Assembly: GCF_031583025.1 (NCBI RefSeq)
Contig: NZ_CP134062.1
Coordinates: forward strand, 1,426,001-1,490,000
From: Mycobacterium sp. Z3061
GTDB taxonomy: Bacteria > Actinomycetota > Actinomycetes > Mycobacteriales > Mycobacteriaceae
Length of the DNA stretch: 64,000 bases
Direction: 5' to 3'
Shown piece after piece: positions 1 through 9,371 of the stretch (positions are counted from its first letter, which is position 1; each line of letters starts with the position of its first letter). The position numbers and the translations under genes are program-made. The notes under the pieces are model-generated. The model saw nothing but the letters and a program-made list of their open reading frames with translations. It was not told the DNA's origin and did no database searches.

Positions 1-1
1 C

Positions 2-2440
2 ATGGCCACCTCCGGCACTCTGCGTCTGGCCGCGGCGCGGGCCGACGTGATACCGACCATCACCAGATACATGTCGGCGCTCGACGTCGCCCTGCTGGCC
101 AGCTCCACCGGCCGCGATGTCGAAGGCGCCAAGAAGAACTTCTCGGCCCGCAAGTACGAGTTGCAGACCCGGCTGGCCGACACCGACGTGATCCCCGACG
201 TGCGCTCCGGGGTCAACACGCTGCTCAACGGCGGGCAGTCGCTGCTGGACAAGGTGCTGGACAACAGCATCGGCCTGCGCGACCGGATCACCACCTACGC
301 CCCGCTGCTGCTGACCGCCGAGGACGCGATCAACGCGTCGGTGCACGTCGACAGCGAGCAGATCCGGGCGCAGGTGGAAGGCCTGAGCCGGGCGGTCGGG
401 GCACGCGGGCAGATGACCATGCAGGAGATCCTGGTGACCAGGGGCGCCGACCTGCCCGAGCCGCAGCTGCGCACCGCGATGATCACCCTGGCCGGCACCG
501 AGCCGTCCACCCTGTTCGGGATGAGTGAGGTGCTGGGCACCGGCTCACCGGACGCCAAGAATCTGCAGCAGCAGATGGTGGCCCGGATGGCGATCATGTC
601 CGACCCGGACAGTTCGCTGGTGGACAACGCCGACCTGCTGCGCTCGATTCACACCACCCAGGGCATCGCCGAGCAGATCATCAACGACGCCACGGCGTCG
701 GTGACCAACTCGGTGCAGAGCCAGGCCACGGCGCGACGCGACGCGGCCGTCCGCGACGCCGTGCTGGTGCTGGTCGCCATCGGGCTGGCGCTGGCGGTGG
801 TGCTGCTGGTGGCGCGGGCCCTGATCAAGCCGCTGCGGGTGCTGCGCGACGGCGCTCTGAAGGTCGCGCACACCGACCTCGAGGGCGAGATCGACCGGAT
901 CCGGGGCGGCGCCGAGCCCATTCCGCAGCCGCTGGCGGTGTACACCACCGAGGAGATCGGGCAGGTCGCGCACGCCGTCGATGAACTGCACACCCAGGCC
1001 TTGCTGCTGGCCGGCGACGAGGCGCGGCTGCGGCTGCTGGTCAACGACATGTTCGAGACGATGTCGCGCCGCAGCCGGTCGCTGGTCGACCAGCAGCTCT
1101 CGTTGATCGACCGGCTCGAGCGCAACGAAGAAGACCCCGAGCGGCTGGACAACCTTTTCCGGCTGGACCACCTGGCGGCCCGGCTGCGCCGCAACAGCGC
1201 CAACCTGCTCGTCCTCGCCGGCGCTCAGATCGGGCGTGACCAGCGCGAACCCGTCCCGCTCGCGACGGTGATCAACGCGGCGGTCTCGGAGGTCGAGGAC
1301 TACCGACGGGTCGAGATCGCGGCGGTCGCGGACTGCACGGTGCTCGGTGGGGCGGCCGGCGGCATCATCCACCTGCTTGCCGAGCTGATCGACAACGCGC
1401 TGCGCTATTCGCCGCCGACCACCGCCGTCAAGGTGTCCGCCGTGCGCGGCAGCGAGGGCGGCGTGCTGCTCCGCATCGCCGACGCCGGGCTCGGCATGAC
1501 CGAGTCCGACCGGCGGATGGCGAACATGCGGCTGCAGGCCGGCGGTGAGGTCACCCCGGAGAATGCGCGGCACATGGGTCTGTTCGTGGTGGGCCGACTG
1601 GCCGCGCGGCACGGGCTGCGGGTCGGGCTGCGGGGACCGGCGACGGGCGAGGCCGGCAGCGGTACGACGGCGGAGGTCTACCTCCCGCTCGCCGTGCTGG
1701 TCGAGGGCCAACAACAGCAGCAACAGCCGCCCCAGCGTCAGTTCTTCGCGGTGAAGCCGCCCGAGCCCGAACCGGCCGGGGTGCCGATGCAGACCGGCGA
1801 GACCGGCACGTCGGTGACGTCCCTGCCCCGGCGCAGCCCCGGGTCCAGCGGTATCACCGAGGCCCCGGCGGCGGAGGTCCCGCCCGAGGCGCAGCCCAAG
1901 CGTCCGTTGCCCACGCCGTGGTGGGAGAAGGGATCCGCGCAGCCAACGGCGCCCGCACCGGAGCCCGCGCAGTCCGGGGCCGGGACGGCGTCGGACACCT
2001 CGGCGTTCTTCGCCCGGCGCCCGGCCCCCGCCCCAGCGCCCGCAGCCCGACCCGAGCCGCCCGACCTCACCCCGTCGGGCCCGCAGGACGACGACGTGAT
2101 CTACCAGCGCATGTTGTCGGAGATCATGGGCGACCAAGACCCCCATCAGCTGGTCGACAGCCCCGACCTGGACTGGCAGACGGTGTGGGACCGCGGCTGG
2201 TCGGCGGCCGCCGAAGCCGAGAACAAGCCGGTGGAGTCGCGCACCGAGCACGGGTTGCCGATGCGCACGCCGGGAGCCCGCCTGGTGCCCGGCGCCGCGG
2301 AGGCCGACGAGCCGGTTGTCTCCAACGGCGGATTTCAAGCCCGCGACCCCAACGCCGTCCGTACCTCGATCGGCAGCCATTTCAGCGGTGTGCGCTCCGC
2401 CCGGTCACACGCGCGCGATACCCGGGAAGGCGAGCAATGA
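2..2440 (+). CDS. Nitrate/nitrite-sensing-type sensor histidine kinase-like ATPase (Rv3365c-like, CvnA type), 5' end cut by window
   Basis: Membrane sensor of a conservon operon; the family pairs an extracellular sensing domain with a cytoplasmic GHKL ATPase. The readable protein is 812 residues. An extracellular helical region (about 1-245) is followed by a membrane segment (about 250-272), a HAMP-like linker, a degenerate dimerisation helix ([12 protein letters not shown]) and a HATPase domain with N box ([11 protein letters not shown]), G1 box (DAGLGMT) and a C-terminal GSGTTAEV segment. A long Pro/Ala/Gln-rich tail follows. The first transmembrane helix expected for this architecture is missing, so the true start probably lies before base 1. 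The stop overlaps the next start as ATGA, which implies translational coupling. No ordinary phospho-acceptor His box is evident, so classical kinase activity is uncertain. Confidence 0.85.
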   Translation: MATSGTLRLAAARADVIPTITRYMSALDVALLASSTGRDVEGAKKNFSARKYELQTRLADTDVIPDVRSGVNTLLNGGQSLLDKVLDNSIGLRDRITTYAPLLLTAEDAINASVHVDSEQIRAQVEGLSRAVGARGQMTMQEILVTRGADLPEPQLRTAMITLAGTEPSTLFGMSEVLGTGSPDAKNLQQQMVARMAIMSDPDSSLVDNADLLRSIHTTQGIAEQIINDATASVTNSVQSQATARRDAAVRDAVLVLVAIGLALAVVLLVARALIKPLRVLRDGALKVAHTDLEGEIDRIRGGAEPIPQPLAVYTTEEIGQVAHAVDELHTQALLLAGDEARLRLLVNDMFETMSRRSRSLVDQQLSLIDRLERNEEDPERLDNLFRLDHLAARLRRNSANLLVLAGAQIGRDQREPVPLATVINAAVSEVEDYRRVEIAAVADCTVLGGAAGGIIHLLAELIDNALRYSPPTTAVKVSAVRGSEGGVLLRIADAGLGMTESDRRMANMRLQAGGEVTPENARHMGLFVVGRLAARHGLRVGLRGPATGEAGSGTTAEVYLPLAVLVEGQQQQQQPPQRQFFAVKPPEPEPAGVPMQTGETGTSVTSLPRRSPGSSGITEAPAAEVPPEAQPKRPLPTPWWEKGSAQPTAPAPEPAQSGAGTASDTSAFFARRPAPAPAPAARPEPPDLTPSGPQDDDVIYQRMLSEIMGDQDPHQLVDSPDLDWQTVWDRGWSAAAEAENKPVESRTEHGLPMRTPGARLVPGAAEADEPVVSNGGFQARDPNAVRTSIGSHFSGVRSARSHARDTREGEQ

Positions 2441-2868
2441 CGGTCCAATCGTCGTACAGCCCACTGGACTGGCTGGTGTCGAAATTCGTGCGAGAGGTGC
2501 CCGGGGTGGCGCACGCGTTGCTGGTATCGGTCGACGGGCTGCCGGTCGCGGCCAGCGAACACCTGCCGCGCGAGCGCGCCGACCAGTTGGCCGCGGTGGC
2601 ATCCGGGCTGGCCAGCCTGGCCAGCGGCGCGGCTCAGCTGTTCGAGGGCGGACAGGTGCTGCAGTCGGTGGTCGAGATGCAGAACGGGTTCCTGCTGCTG
2701 ATGCGCGTCGGTGACGGCTCGCATCTGGCCACGCTGGCGATGCCGTCGTGCGATATCGGTCAGATCGGGTACGAGATGGCCATCCTTGTCGAACAGGTGG
2801 GCAACGTGGTGCAGTCCGCCCGCCGCGCCGAGTCCGGACCGCAATGGACGAACGCGAGCCGCCGGTAA
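2437..2868 (+). CDS. Roadblock/LC7 domain protein (Rv3364c-like, CvnB type)
   Basis: A 143-residue single-domain Roadblock/LC7 protein. In this family it acts as a regulator or scaffold for the small GTPase encoded two genes downstream. Typical features are the N-terminal [21 protein letters not shown] strand-helix region shown in part by [18 protein letters not shown] and the central [15 protein letters not shown] helix. The ATG start overlaps the upstream stop (ATGA at 2437-2440), which fixes the start; the internal frame opens far upstream only as a shadow. The C-terminus overlaps the DUF742 start by 25 bases, so the operon is tightly coupled. No transmembrane segment is seen, so it should be cytosolic. 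Confidence 0.9.
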   Translation: MTVQSSYSPLDWLVSKFVREVPGVAHALLVSVDGLPVAASEHLPRERADQLAAVASGLASLASGAAQLFEGGQVLQSVVEMQNGFLLLMRVGDGSHLATLAMPSCDIGQIGYEMAILVEQVGNVVQSARRAESGPQWTNASRR

Positions 2869-3218
2869 CCGCCGGCGGGCCAAACCTGGTCCGGCCGTAC
2901 ACTTTGACGGCCGGGCGGACCGGAACCGACGTCGACCTACCGCTGGAGGCGCCGGTGCAGACCCTGCAGGCGGGGCTGGTTCACCAGTGGCCGGCCGGGG
3001 ACACCCGCGGCAAGATCCTGCAGTTGTGCACCGCGAGCCCGTCGGTCGCCGAAATCTCGGCCCGGTTGGATTTACCGGTCGGTGTTGCGCGCGTCTTGGT
3101 CGGCGATCTGGTGACGGCCGGTTACCTTCGGGTGCACAGGACCTTGACCGACCGTTCGACCCGCGATGAGCGGCACGAGCTCATAGGAAGGACCCTGCGT
3201 GGCTTACGAGCACTCTGA
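2844..3218 (+). CDS. DUF742 domain protein (Rv3363c-like, CvnC type)
   Basis: A 124-residue DUF742 protein, the third standard member of conservon operons. Diagnostic features are the early [11 protein letters not shown] segment and a winged-helix-like region ([31 protein letters not shown], abbreviated here as the segment around residues 65-95). The ATG at 2844 lies inside the Roadblock gene, and the 3' end overlaps the GTPase start by 20 bases. Its biochemical role is not established; in the family it co-occurs with the sensor ATPase, Roadblock and GTPase and probably links them. No alternative assignment fits better. Confidence 0.88.
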   Translation: MDEREPPVTAGGPNLVRPYTLTAGRTGTDVDLPLEAPVQTLQAGLVHQWPAGDTRGKILQLCTASPSVAEISARLDLPVGVARVLVGDLVTAGYLRVHRTLTDRSTRDERHELIGRTLRGLRAL

Positions 3219-3786
3219 AGGGGCTCCTGTGCAGCAGGACACCGCCTCGACGAAGATCGTCATCGCGGGCGGTTTCGGCGCGGGCAAGACCACTTTCGTC
3301 GGCGCGGTGTCGGAGATCATGCCGTTGCGGACCGAAGCGATGGTCACCGACGCCTCAGCCGGTGTGGACATGATCGAGGCCACCCCGGACAAGCGCACCA
3401 CAACGGTCGCGATGGATTTCGGCCGCATCACCCTGGCCGAGGATCTGGTGCTCTACCTGTTCGGCACGCCGGGCCAGCGCCGGTTCTGGTTCATGTGGGA
3501 CGACCTGGTGCGGGGCGCGATCGGCGCGATCGTGCTGGTCGACGTCCGGCGGCTGCAGGACAGCTTCGCGGCGGTGGACTTCTTCGAACACCGCCGGCTG
3601 CCGTTCGTGGTCGCGGTCAACGAGTTCGACGGCGCGCCGCGGTATCCGGTCGGTGAGGTGCGCAAGGCGCTGACCCTGCCGGACCACATCCCGGTGATCA
3701 GCGTCGACGCCCGCAACCGGCACTCGGCGCGCGACGCGCTGATCGCGGTGAGTGAGTACGCGCTGGCCAGCCTGGCGAGCCACTGA
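3199..3786 (+). CDS. mfpB: Conservon small GTPase (Rv3362c-like, CvnD/MfpB type)
   Basis: A 195-residue Ras-like GTPase with P-loop GGFGAGKT (residues 24-31), a TPGQRRF switch II motif and NEFD in place of NKxD for guanine recognition. The GTG start at 3199 follows the Shine-Dalgarno AGGAAG at 3185-3190; a later GTG at 3229 is possible. In mycobacteria the equivalent GTPase (MfpB) is reported to act with the gyrase-binding pentapeptide protein MfpA, whose gene starts 5 bases downstream here. The upstream sensor, Roadblock and DUF742 genes complete the module. The product is predicted cytosolic and possibly peripheral to the sensor. Confidence 0.9.
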   Translation: MAYEHSEGAPVQQDTASTKIVIAGGFGAGKTTFVGAVSEIMPLRTEAMVTDASAGVDMIEATPDKRTTTVAMDFGRITLAEDLVLYLFGTPGQRRFWFMWDDLVRGAIGAIVLVDVRRLQDSFAAVDFFEHRRLPFVVAVNEFDGAPRYPVGEVRKALTLPDHIPVISVDARNRHSARDALIAVSEYALASLASH

Positions 3787-3791
3787 CCGCC

Positions 3792-4337
3792 TTGGAGTGG
3801 ACCGACCGCGAGTTCACCGGTGACGACTTCCGGGACGAGGATTTCAGCCGGCTGCAGACCGAACGGGTCGTGTTCACCGAGTGTGACTTCAGCGGGGTGA
3901 ACCTGGCCGAGTCCCGGCACCGCGGATCGGCCTTCCGCAACTGTGTGTTCACTCGAACTACGCTGTGGCACAGCAGTTTTGCGCAGTGCAGCATGCTCGG
4001 CTCGGTCTTCGCACAGTGCCGTCTGCGGCCGGCGACGTTCGACGAGGTGGACTTCACGCTGGCGGTGTTGGGCGGTAACGACCTGCGCGGGGTCGACCTC
4101 AGCGGGTGCCGGCTGCGCGAAACCAGCTTGGTGGAGACCGACCTGCGCAAGAGTGTGTTGCGCGGCGCCGATCTGCGCGGCGCCCGCACCACGGGTACCC
4201 GGCTGGATGACGCCGACCTGCGGGGCGCCAGCGCCGACCCGGCCTTGTGGACCACCGCGTCGTTGACGGGGGCCCGCATCGACGTGCCGCAGGCATTGGC
4301 GTTCGCGCTGGCGCACGGCCTCCGCCTGGACGCCTGA
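3792..4337 (+). CDS. mfpA: Pentapeptide-repeat gyrase-protecting protein MfpA
   Basis: A 181-residue right-handed quadrilateral beta-helix protein built from A(D/N)LxX-type pentapeptides, for example NDLRG, VDLSG, TDLRK, ADLRG and ADLRG. MfpA of M. tuberculosis (183 residues, recalled) mimics B-form DNA, binds DNA gyrase and lowers fluoroquinolone susceptibility. The start is TTG at 3792, five bases after the GTPase stop. The size and the position as fifth gene of the conservon operon agree with Rv3361c. The C-terminal hydrophobic part (QALAFALAHGL) corresponds to the dimer interface of the family. The weak TTG start may keep expression low. Confidence 0.92.
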   Translation: MEWTDREFTGDDFRDEDFSRLQTERVVFTECDFSGVNLAESRHRGSAFRNCVFTRTTLWHSSFAQCSMLGSVFAQCRLRPATFDEVDFTLAVLGGNDLRGVDLSGCRLRETSLVETDLRKSVLRGADLRGARTTGTRLDDADLRGASADPALWTTASLTGARIDVPQALAFALAHGLRLDA

Positions 4338-4347
4338 GAGGTGGCGC

Positions 4348-4403
4348 GAGCAGACGCAAAATCGCACTCCGCGAAGCGGATTCGTGCGATTTTGCGTCTG
4401 CTC
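4348..4403. terminator. Long perfect hairpin between convergent genes
   Basis: Arms 4348-4366 and 4385-4403 are perfect 19-bp reverse complements (core CAGACGCAAAATCGCA), with a C-G pair extending to 4367/4384. A second stem TCCGC/GCGGA (4368-4372 and 4376-4380) sits inside, closed by a GAA loop. It lies 10 bases after the mfpA stop and 28 bases before the 3' end of the opposing transporter gene, so a bidirectional terminator role is plausible. There is no U-tract, so it may instead be a dispersed mycobacterial palindrome. Confidence 0.6.
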
Positions 4404-4431
4404 ACCCCACTGGGTGCCCGCGCAACCTCAC

Positions 4432-6780
4432 TCAGCGGCGCAGGCGGATTCGCCACCACACCAGGCCGGAGTAGACCGCGGCCAATACCGCGAGCATCGC
4501 CATGTCGAGCAGCCAGGCCCCCGTCGAGTGGTTCCAGTGGCTGTCCTTCGGGCTGAACTCGCTGGGCTGTACCTGGTTCAGGTCGATGGTCGACGCGCAG
4601 GCCGCGAAACCCCACCGCGCCGGGGTCAGCCAGGACAGCTGGTCGATCACCGCCCGGTCGGTCACCGGGATCACCCCGCTGGAGAACACCAGCTGCGCCA
4701 TGATGGCCACCACAAGCAGCGGCAGGATGTGGTCGCTGGTGCGGGCCACCGCCGACAGCAGCATCCCGATGATCGCCGCGACGATGCACGTCGCGGCCAC
4801 CGCGACGTACAACTCGAGGGTGGGACTGCCCAGCAGCACCGCCCCGTGTTTCGGGGTGCCCTTGCCGATCACTGTGATGGTGGTGGCGATCACCGTCTGG
4901 GCGATCGCGAACGCGCAGAACACGCCGATCTTGGCCAGCAGGTACGCCTTGGTCGAGAGCCCGAACGCCTGTTCCCGGTGGAAGATGGGACGCTCGCCGA
5001 CCAGGTCGCGGATGGTCAGCGCGGTGCCCATGAAGACAGCGCCCATGCAGAGCAGGACCAGAATCTGTGCCGGTTCGGCCGGGCTCTTGCCATGCGGGTC
5101 GGCCAGGCCGAACCCGCTCTGCCCGGGCACCGTCAGCGTGAGCAAACCGATGAGAAACGGCAGCACCGCGAGGAACACCGTGTACCAGCGGTCGGACACC
5201 ACCAGCCGAACCTGCCGGCGCGCGAGGGTCCAGAGCTGACGCCGCACCTGGATGTGCACCGGCTCGCCCAGGTCCCGCGGCTGGGCGGCGGGCGATTCCG
5301 GCTCCGGCCGGCGCTGGGCCAGAAAGCGCTGCTTGGCTTCGTCGGGATCGGCGCCCACCTTAATGAAGATCTCGGCCCAATTGGTGGTGCCCATGACGGG
5401 TGCGACGCCGTCGGGTGGGCCGAAGTAGGCCGTCTTGCCGCCGGGGGCCAGCAGTAGCAGCTGGTCGCACAGGTCGAGGTGGGCCACCGAGTGCGTCACA
5501 ACCAACACCGTGCGACCGGCGTCGGCGAGCTGTCGCAGCATCATCATCACCTGGGAATCCAGCGCCGGGTCCAGGCCGGTGGTCGGTTCATCCAGGATCA
5601 GCAGCGACGGGCCGGTGAGCAGCTCCAGGGCGACCGACGCGCGTTTGCGCTGGCCGCCGGAAAGCTTGTCCACCCTGGTGTCGGCATGCTCGGTGAGGTT
5701 CAACTCATCGAGCACCCGGGCGACCGCCGCGGTGCGGTCGGCCGGGCTGGTGTCCGGTGGCAGGCGCAGCTCAGCGGCGTAGCCCAGGGCCTGGTTGACC
5801 GTGAGCTGGCGGTGCACGACGTCGTCCTGCGGCACCATCCCGATGCGGGTTCGCAGCGTCGCGTACTGGGCGTGGATGTCGTGTCCCTCGAAGGTCACCG
5901 AGCCGGAACTCGGGCGGGTGTATCCGGCGAGCAGCCTGGCCAGCGTGGTCTTGCCCGCACCGGAGCCGCCGATGATGGCGGTCAGGGTGCCGGGCCGGGC
6001 GCTCAGCGAGATGGTGTCGAGCAACTCCTTGCCGTCGGCGCTGAACTGGACGCCGTTGACTTCCAGGCCGCCGGTGCCGCCGGCGGACTGCGGGACCAGG
6101 GTCTCGCCGGTGAAGTCCAGGTCGACGTTGCCGACGGTGACGACGTCCCCCCGGCGCAGGGTCGCGGACCCGACCCGCACGCCGTTGACGAACGTCCCGT
6201 TGACGCTGCGGGAGTCCCGTATCTCGGTACCGAGGTGGGTCGGCACCAGGAAGGCGTGATGGCGCGAGGCCAGCACGTCGGGCACGACGATGTCGTTGTC
6301 GCCGGCCCGCCCGATCGTCGCGCAGTGGTCGCCGGCCGGGATGGGCTGCGGTCGCGGGGCCGGCCGGCTCGGTGGGGCCGGCAGCGGGGACTGCGGAACG
6401 GTGGGCGGGTCCGCCGGGCGTCGCTGATGCATGGTGGGCAGGGGAGCGGTCGTCGGCGCCGCGCCGTCAAATGACCGCCCGACGCCGAAGGTCAGGCAAG
6501 GCCCGTCCGGGTTGCCGACGTTGATGCGCTGGCCGTCGCAGATGTCGATGACCCGGGCCCGGCGCCGCGCAACGAATGTGCCCTGCCGCGAGGAGTTGTC
6601 GATGGCCCGCCACCGCCCGTTGCCGAAGCGCAGCAGTAGGTGCCGGCGCGAGATCAGCGGGTGGCTGACCCGCACGTCAGCGCGCAGATCACTTCCGACA
6701 ATAACGTCGTGACCTGCGGTGAAAGTATGTTCCGCCCCGTTGGCCCGCACTGTGAGCACCGGCGGCGCCGCCGCATTCAT
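4432..6780 (-). CDS. Double-FHA ABC transporter, ATPase-permease fusion (Rv1747-like), copy C
   Basis: A 782-residue half-transporter of the ABCG/Rv1747 type. FHA domain 1 occupies about residues 15-90 (GSDLRADVRVSHPLISRRH), a short Pro-rich linker follows, and FHA domain 2 is about 150-225 (IGRAGDNDIVV, SRHHAF). The ABC ATPase has its Walker A GGSGAGKT near residue 270, signature LSGGQRKR and Walker B LLILDEPTTGLDP. A C-terminal permease of about six helices runs from about 515 to 782. FHA domains bind phosphothreonine; Rv1747 is a substrate of kinase PknF and is linked to cell-envelope lipid export. This is the last gene of a three-copy minus-strand operon, 87 bases after copy B. The substrate is unknown. 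Confidence 0.88.
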   Translation of the reverse strand: MNAAAPPVLTVRANGAEHTFTAGHDVIVGSDLRADVRVSHPLISRRHLLLRFGNGRWRAIDNSSRQGTFVARRRARVIDICDGQRINVGNPDGPCLTFGVGRSFDGAAPTTAPLPTMHQRRPADPPTVPQSPLPAPPSRPAPRPQPIPAGDHCATIGRAGDNDIVVPDVLASRHHAFLVPTHLGTEIRDSRSVNGTFVNGVRVGSATLRRGDVVTVGNVDLDFTGETLVPQSAGGTGGLEVNGVQFSADGKELLDTISLSARPGTLTAIIGGSGAGKTTLARLLAGYTRPSSGSVTFEGHDIHAQYATLRTRIGMVPQDDVVHRQLTVNQALGYAAELRLPPDTSPADRTAAVARVLDELNLTEHADTRVDKLSGGQRKRASVALELLTGPSLLILDEPTTGLDPALDSQVMMMLRQLADAGRTVLVVTHSVAHLDLCDQLLLLAPGGKTAYFGPPDGVAPVMGTTNWAEIFIKVGADPDEAKQRFLAQRRPEPESPAAQPRDLGEPVHIQVRRQLWTLARRQVRLVVSDRWYTVFLAVLPFLIGLLTLTVPGQSGFGLADPHGKSPAEPAQILVLLCMGAVFMGTALTIRDLVGERPIFHREQAFGLSTKAYLLAKIGVFCAFAIAQTVIATTITVIGKGTPKHGAVLLGSPTLELYVAVAATCIVAAIIGMLLSAVARTSDHILPLLVVAIMAQLVFSSGVIPVTDRAVIDQLSWLTPARWGFAACASTIDLNQVQPSEFSPKDSHWNHSTGAWLLDMAMLAVLAAVYSGLVWWRIRLRR

Positions 6781-6867
6781 CCCTGTGAGAGTTAGCCGCC
6801 GGCGCCGGGGCCAAACATATGAAAACCCCCAGCGCCTCCCCGGAGACCGTTGGCGACAGCACGCCCG

Positions 6868-9342
6868 TCACCGCCGCTTGAGCCGGATCCTCCACCACAC
6901 GACGAGGCTGTAGATCACCGACAGAACGGCCAGCATTGCCATGTCGAACAGCCAGGCCGGGCGGGAGTGGGTCCAGTGGCTGTCCTCCGGGCTCAGTGAA
7001 CCGGGCACCAGTTCGCGCAGGTTGACCGTGGCCGCCGAGGCTGCGTACCCCCACCGCGCGGGTATCGCCCACGACATCTGGTCCAGACCGACCCGGTCGG
7101 TCACCGGGATCATGCCGCCGGCGAGCACCAGCTGCAGCATCAGCGACACCACCAGCAGCGGCATGATCTGTTCGTTGGACCGGGCGACCGACGACAGCAG
7201 CAACCCGACGACCGCCGAGGCGACACAGGTGGCGGCGACCGTGGTGAACAGCTCGAAACTGGGATTGCCCAGCACCAGCGCCTTCTGGGTGGGAGCGCCC
7301 TTGCCCACGATCACGATGGCGGTGGCGATCGCGGCCTGCAGGACCGCGAACACGATGAACACCGTGAGCTTGGCGCCCAGATACGCCCAGGTGGACAGGC
7401 CGACCGCTTGTTCGCGCTGGAAGATCGGGCGCTCCCCGATCAGGTCGCGGATGGTCAGCGCGGTGCCCATGAAGACGGCGGCGATGGAGAGCAGCGTCAG
7501 GATCTGGGCGGCCTCGTCGGGGGTATTGCTGGTTGGCGAGGCCATCCCGAACCCGGTGTTGCCGGGCACGGTCAGCGCCAGGCCTCCCAGGATGAACGGC
7601 AGCACCGCCAGGAAGATGAAGTAGGCGCGGTCGTTGACCACCAGCCGGACCTGGCGGCGGGTGATCGTGGAGAACTGGCGTCGCACGCTGGTGTGGGCGG
7701 GAGCGCCGAGGTCGCCCGGCGCGGCTGCCGCGGGGGTCGGCGGCGGTTGCTTCTGGGCCAGGAACCGCCGGTTCGCCTCGTCGGGGTCCGCGCCGACCTT
7801 GGCGAAGATGTGCGCCCAGTTGGTGGTGCCCATCACGTCGCCGATCTGGCCCGGCGGCCCCAGATACGCCGTCTTGCCGCCGGGCGCCATCAGCAGCACC
7901 TGGTCGCAGACGTCCAGGTAGGTCAGCGAGTGGGTGACCACCAGCACCACCCGGCCGGCGTCGGCGAGTTGTCGCAGCATCGTCATGACCTGCAGGTCTA
8001 GCGCGGGGTCCAGGCCCGACGTGGGTTCGTCGAGGATCAGCAGGGACGGCCCGGTGAGCAGCTCCAGTGCCACCGATGCGCGCTTGCGCTGGCCACCTGA
8101 GAGGTTGTCGACCCGGGTTTCGGCGTGCTTGGTCAGCCCGAGCTCGTCGAGGACCTGTGCCACCACCTGCTCGCGGTCCTCTTTGCTGGTGTCGGGGGGC
8201 AGGCGCAGCTCGGCCGCGTAGCTGAGAGCCTGGTTGACCGTCAGCTGCCGGTGCACGACGTCGTCCTGCGGGACCATCCCGATCCGGCTGCGCAGCGACG
8301 CGTACTGCTGGTGAATGTCGTGGCCCTCGAAGGTAACCGCGCCCGAGCTGGGGGTGGTGTTACCTGCGATGAGCCGCGAAAGGGTGCTCTTTCCGGCGCC
8401 GGAACCGCCGATGATCGCGGTCAGCGTGCCTGGCCGGGCCGTCATCGACACGTTGTCCAGCAGCCGGTTGTTGTTGATCGAGAAGATGATGTCGCGGACC
8501 TCGAGGCCGCCGGTGCGGGTCGCGGCCTCGGTGCGCCGCACCAGGATGCCGCCGACGAACGCGAGGTCGACGTTGCCGATGGTGACCACGTCGCCCTCGG
8601 TCAGGATCGCCGAGCCGACCCGGATGCCGTTGACGAAGGTTCCGTTGATGCTGTTCAGGTCGCGGATCTGGGCACCGGCCGGGCTGGGGGACAGCTGCGC
8701 GTGGTAGCGCGATGCCAGCACGTCGGGGATGACGATGTCGTTGTCGGAGGCCCGGCCGATACGGGCGGCCGCGGTCGGGGCGGCCGTGCCCGTCGCCTGG
8801 TTCGGAACCCGGACCGTGCCGGCCTGCGACTGCGACACCGTGTCGTCCTGGGCCGGCGGCTGCGCGGGCGGCTGCAGGTTGGGCTGCGCCGCCCGGGTGG
8901 GTGGCTGCAGGTTGGGCTGGGCGGCCCGGGTGGGCGGCTGCGAAATCGTGGGGATGGCGGTGGTACGCGTGACGTCATCCAGGGCCAGCACCGGCACGCG
9001 TTCGGTCGGCGGTAACGCACCCACGTCGCCTCGGTAATGCCCGACTTCGAACGTGATGCGCGGACCGTCCGGCTGGCCCAGGTTGATGGTCTGGCCATCG
9101 CGGATGTCGAGTCCCGGCACCCGCTTGCCGTTGACGAAGATGCCGCTCTGCGAATTGTTGTCGATGGCCAGCCACCGGCCCTGGTGGAAGCGCAGTAGCA
9201 GGTGGGCTCGGGAGATCAGGGGATGCGCGACGCGCAGGTCGGCGCGCAGGTCGCTGCCCACGACCACATCGGGTCCCGCCGCGAACTCGCGGTGTGAACG
9301 GTCTGATCGGACTGTCAGCACCGGCGCGGCGGTTGTATTCAT
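6868..9342 (-). CDS. Double-FHA ABC transporter, ATPase-permease fusion (Rv1747-like), copy B
   Basis: An 824-residue paralogue with the same order: FHA1 (GSDLRADLRVAHPLISRAH), linker, FHA2 (IGRASDNDIVIPDVLASRYH), ABC ATPase (GGSGAGKS near residue 310, LSGGQRKR, DEPTSGLDP) and a C-terminal permease ending in WWRIRLKRR. The linker contains an 11-residue unit (QPPTRAAQPNL) in tandem, encoded by the 33-bp repeat at 8871-8936, with Thr residues that could be phospho-sites. The start MNTTAAPVLTVR aligns with both sister copies. It lies 29 bases after the end of copy A, so the two are co-transcribed. Membrane-embedded exporter; substrate not predictable from sequence. Confidence 0.88.
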   Translation of the reverse strand: MNTTAAPVLTVRSDRSHREFAAGPDVVVGSDLRADLRVAHPLISRAHLLLRFHQGRWLAIDNNSQSGIFVNGKRVPGLDIRDGQTINLGQPDGPRITFEVGHYRGDVGALPPTERVPVLALDDVTRTTAIPTISQPPTRAAQPNLQPPTRAAQPNLQPPAQPPAQDDTVSQSQAGTVRVPNQATGTAAPTAAARIGRASDNDIVIPDVLASRYHAQLSPSPAGAQIRDLNSINGTFVNGIRVGSAILTEGDVVTIGNVDLAFVGGILVRRTEAATRTGGLEVRDIIFSINNNRLLDNVSMTARPGTLTAIIGGSGAGKSTLSRLIAGNTTPSSGAVTFEGHDIHQQYASLRSRIGMVPQDDVVHRQLTVNQALSYAAELRLPPDTSKEDREQVVAQVLDELGLTKHAETRVDNLSGGQRKRASVALELLTGPSLLILDEPTSGLDPALDLQVMTMLRQLADAGRVVLVVTHSLTYLDVCDQVLLMAPGGKTAYLGPPGQIGDVMGTTNWAHIFAKVGADPDEANRRFLAQKQPPPTPAAAAPGDLGAPAHTSVRRQFSTITRRQVRLVVNDRAYFIFLAVLPFILGGLALTVPGNTGFGMASPTSNTPDEAAQILTLLSIAAVFMGTALTIRDLIGERPIFQREQAVGLSTWAYLGAKLTVFIVFAVLQAAIATAIVIVGKGAPTQKALVLGNPSFELFTTVAATCVASAVVGLLLSSVARSNEQIMPLLVVSLMLQLVLAGGMIPVTDRVGLDQMSWAIPARWGYAASAATVNLRELVPGSLSPEDSHWTHSRPAWLFDMAMLAVLSVIYSLVVWWRIRLKRR
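8871..8936. repeat. 33-bp tandem repeat in transporter linker
   Basis: Two 33-bp units (8871-8903 and 8904-8936) differ at only a few bases, and a partial third begins at 8937. They encode the Pro/Gln/Thr-rich linker between the two FHA domains of copy B. The unit length keeps the frame, so unit number can change without disrupting the gene. Confidence 0.85.
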
Positions 9343-9371
9343 CCGGACAGATTAAGCGGCGAATGCCCGGA

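Noticed and set aside
545-2380. 611-residue minus-strand open frame
   Set aside because: Antisense shadow of the sensor ATPase; Arg/His/Gln-rich composition typical of G+C-rich complement, no domain.
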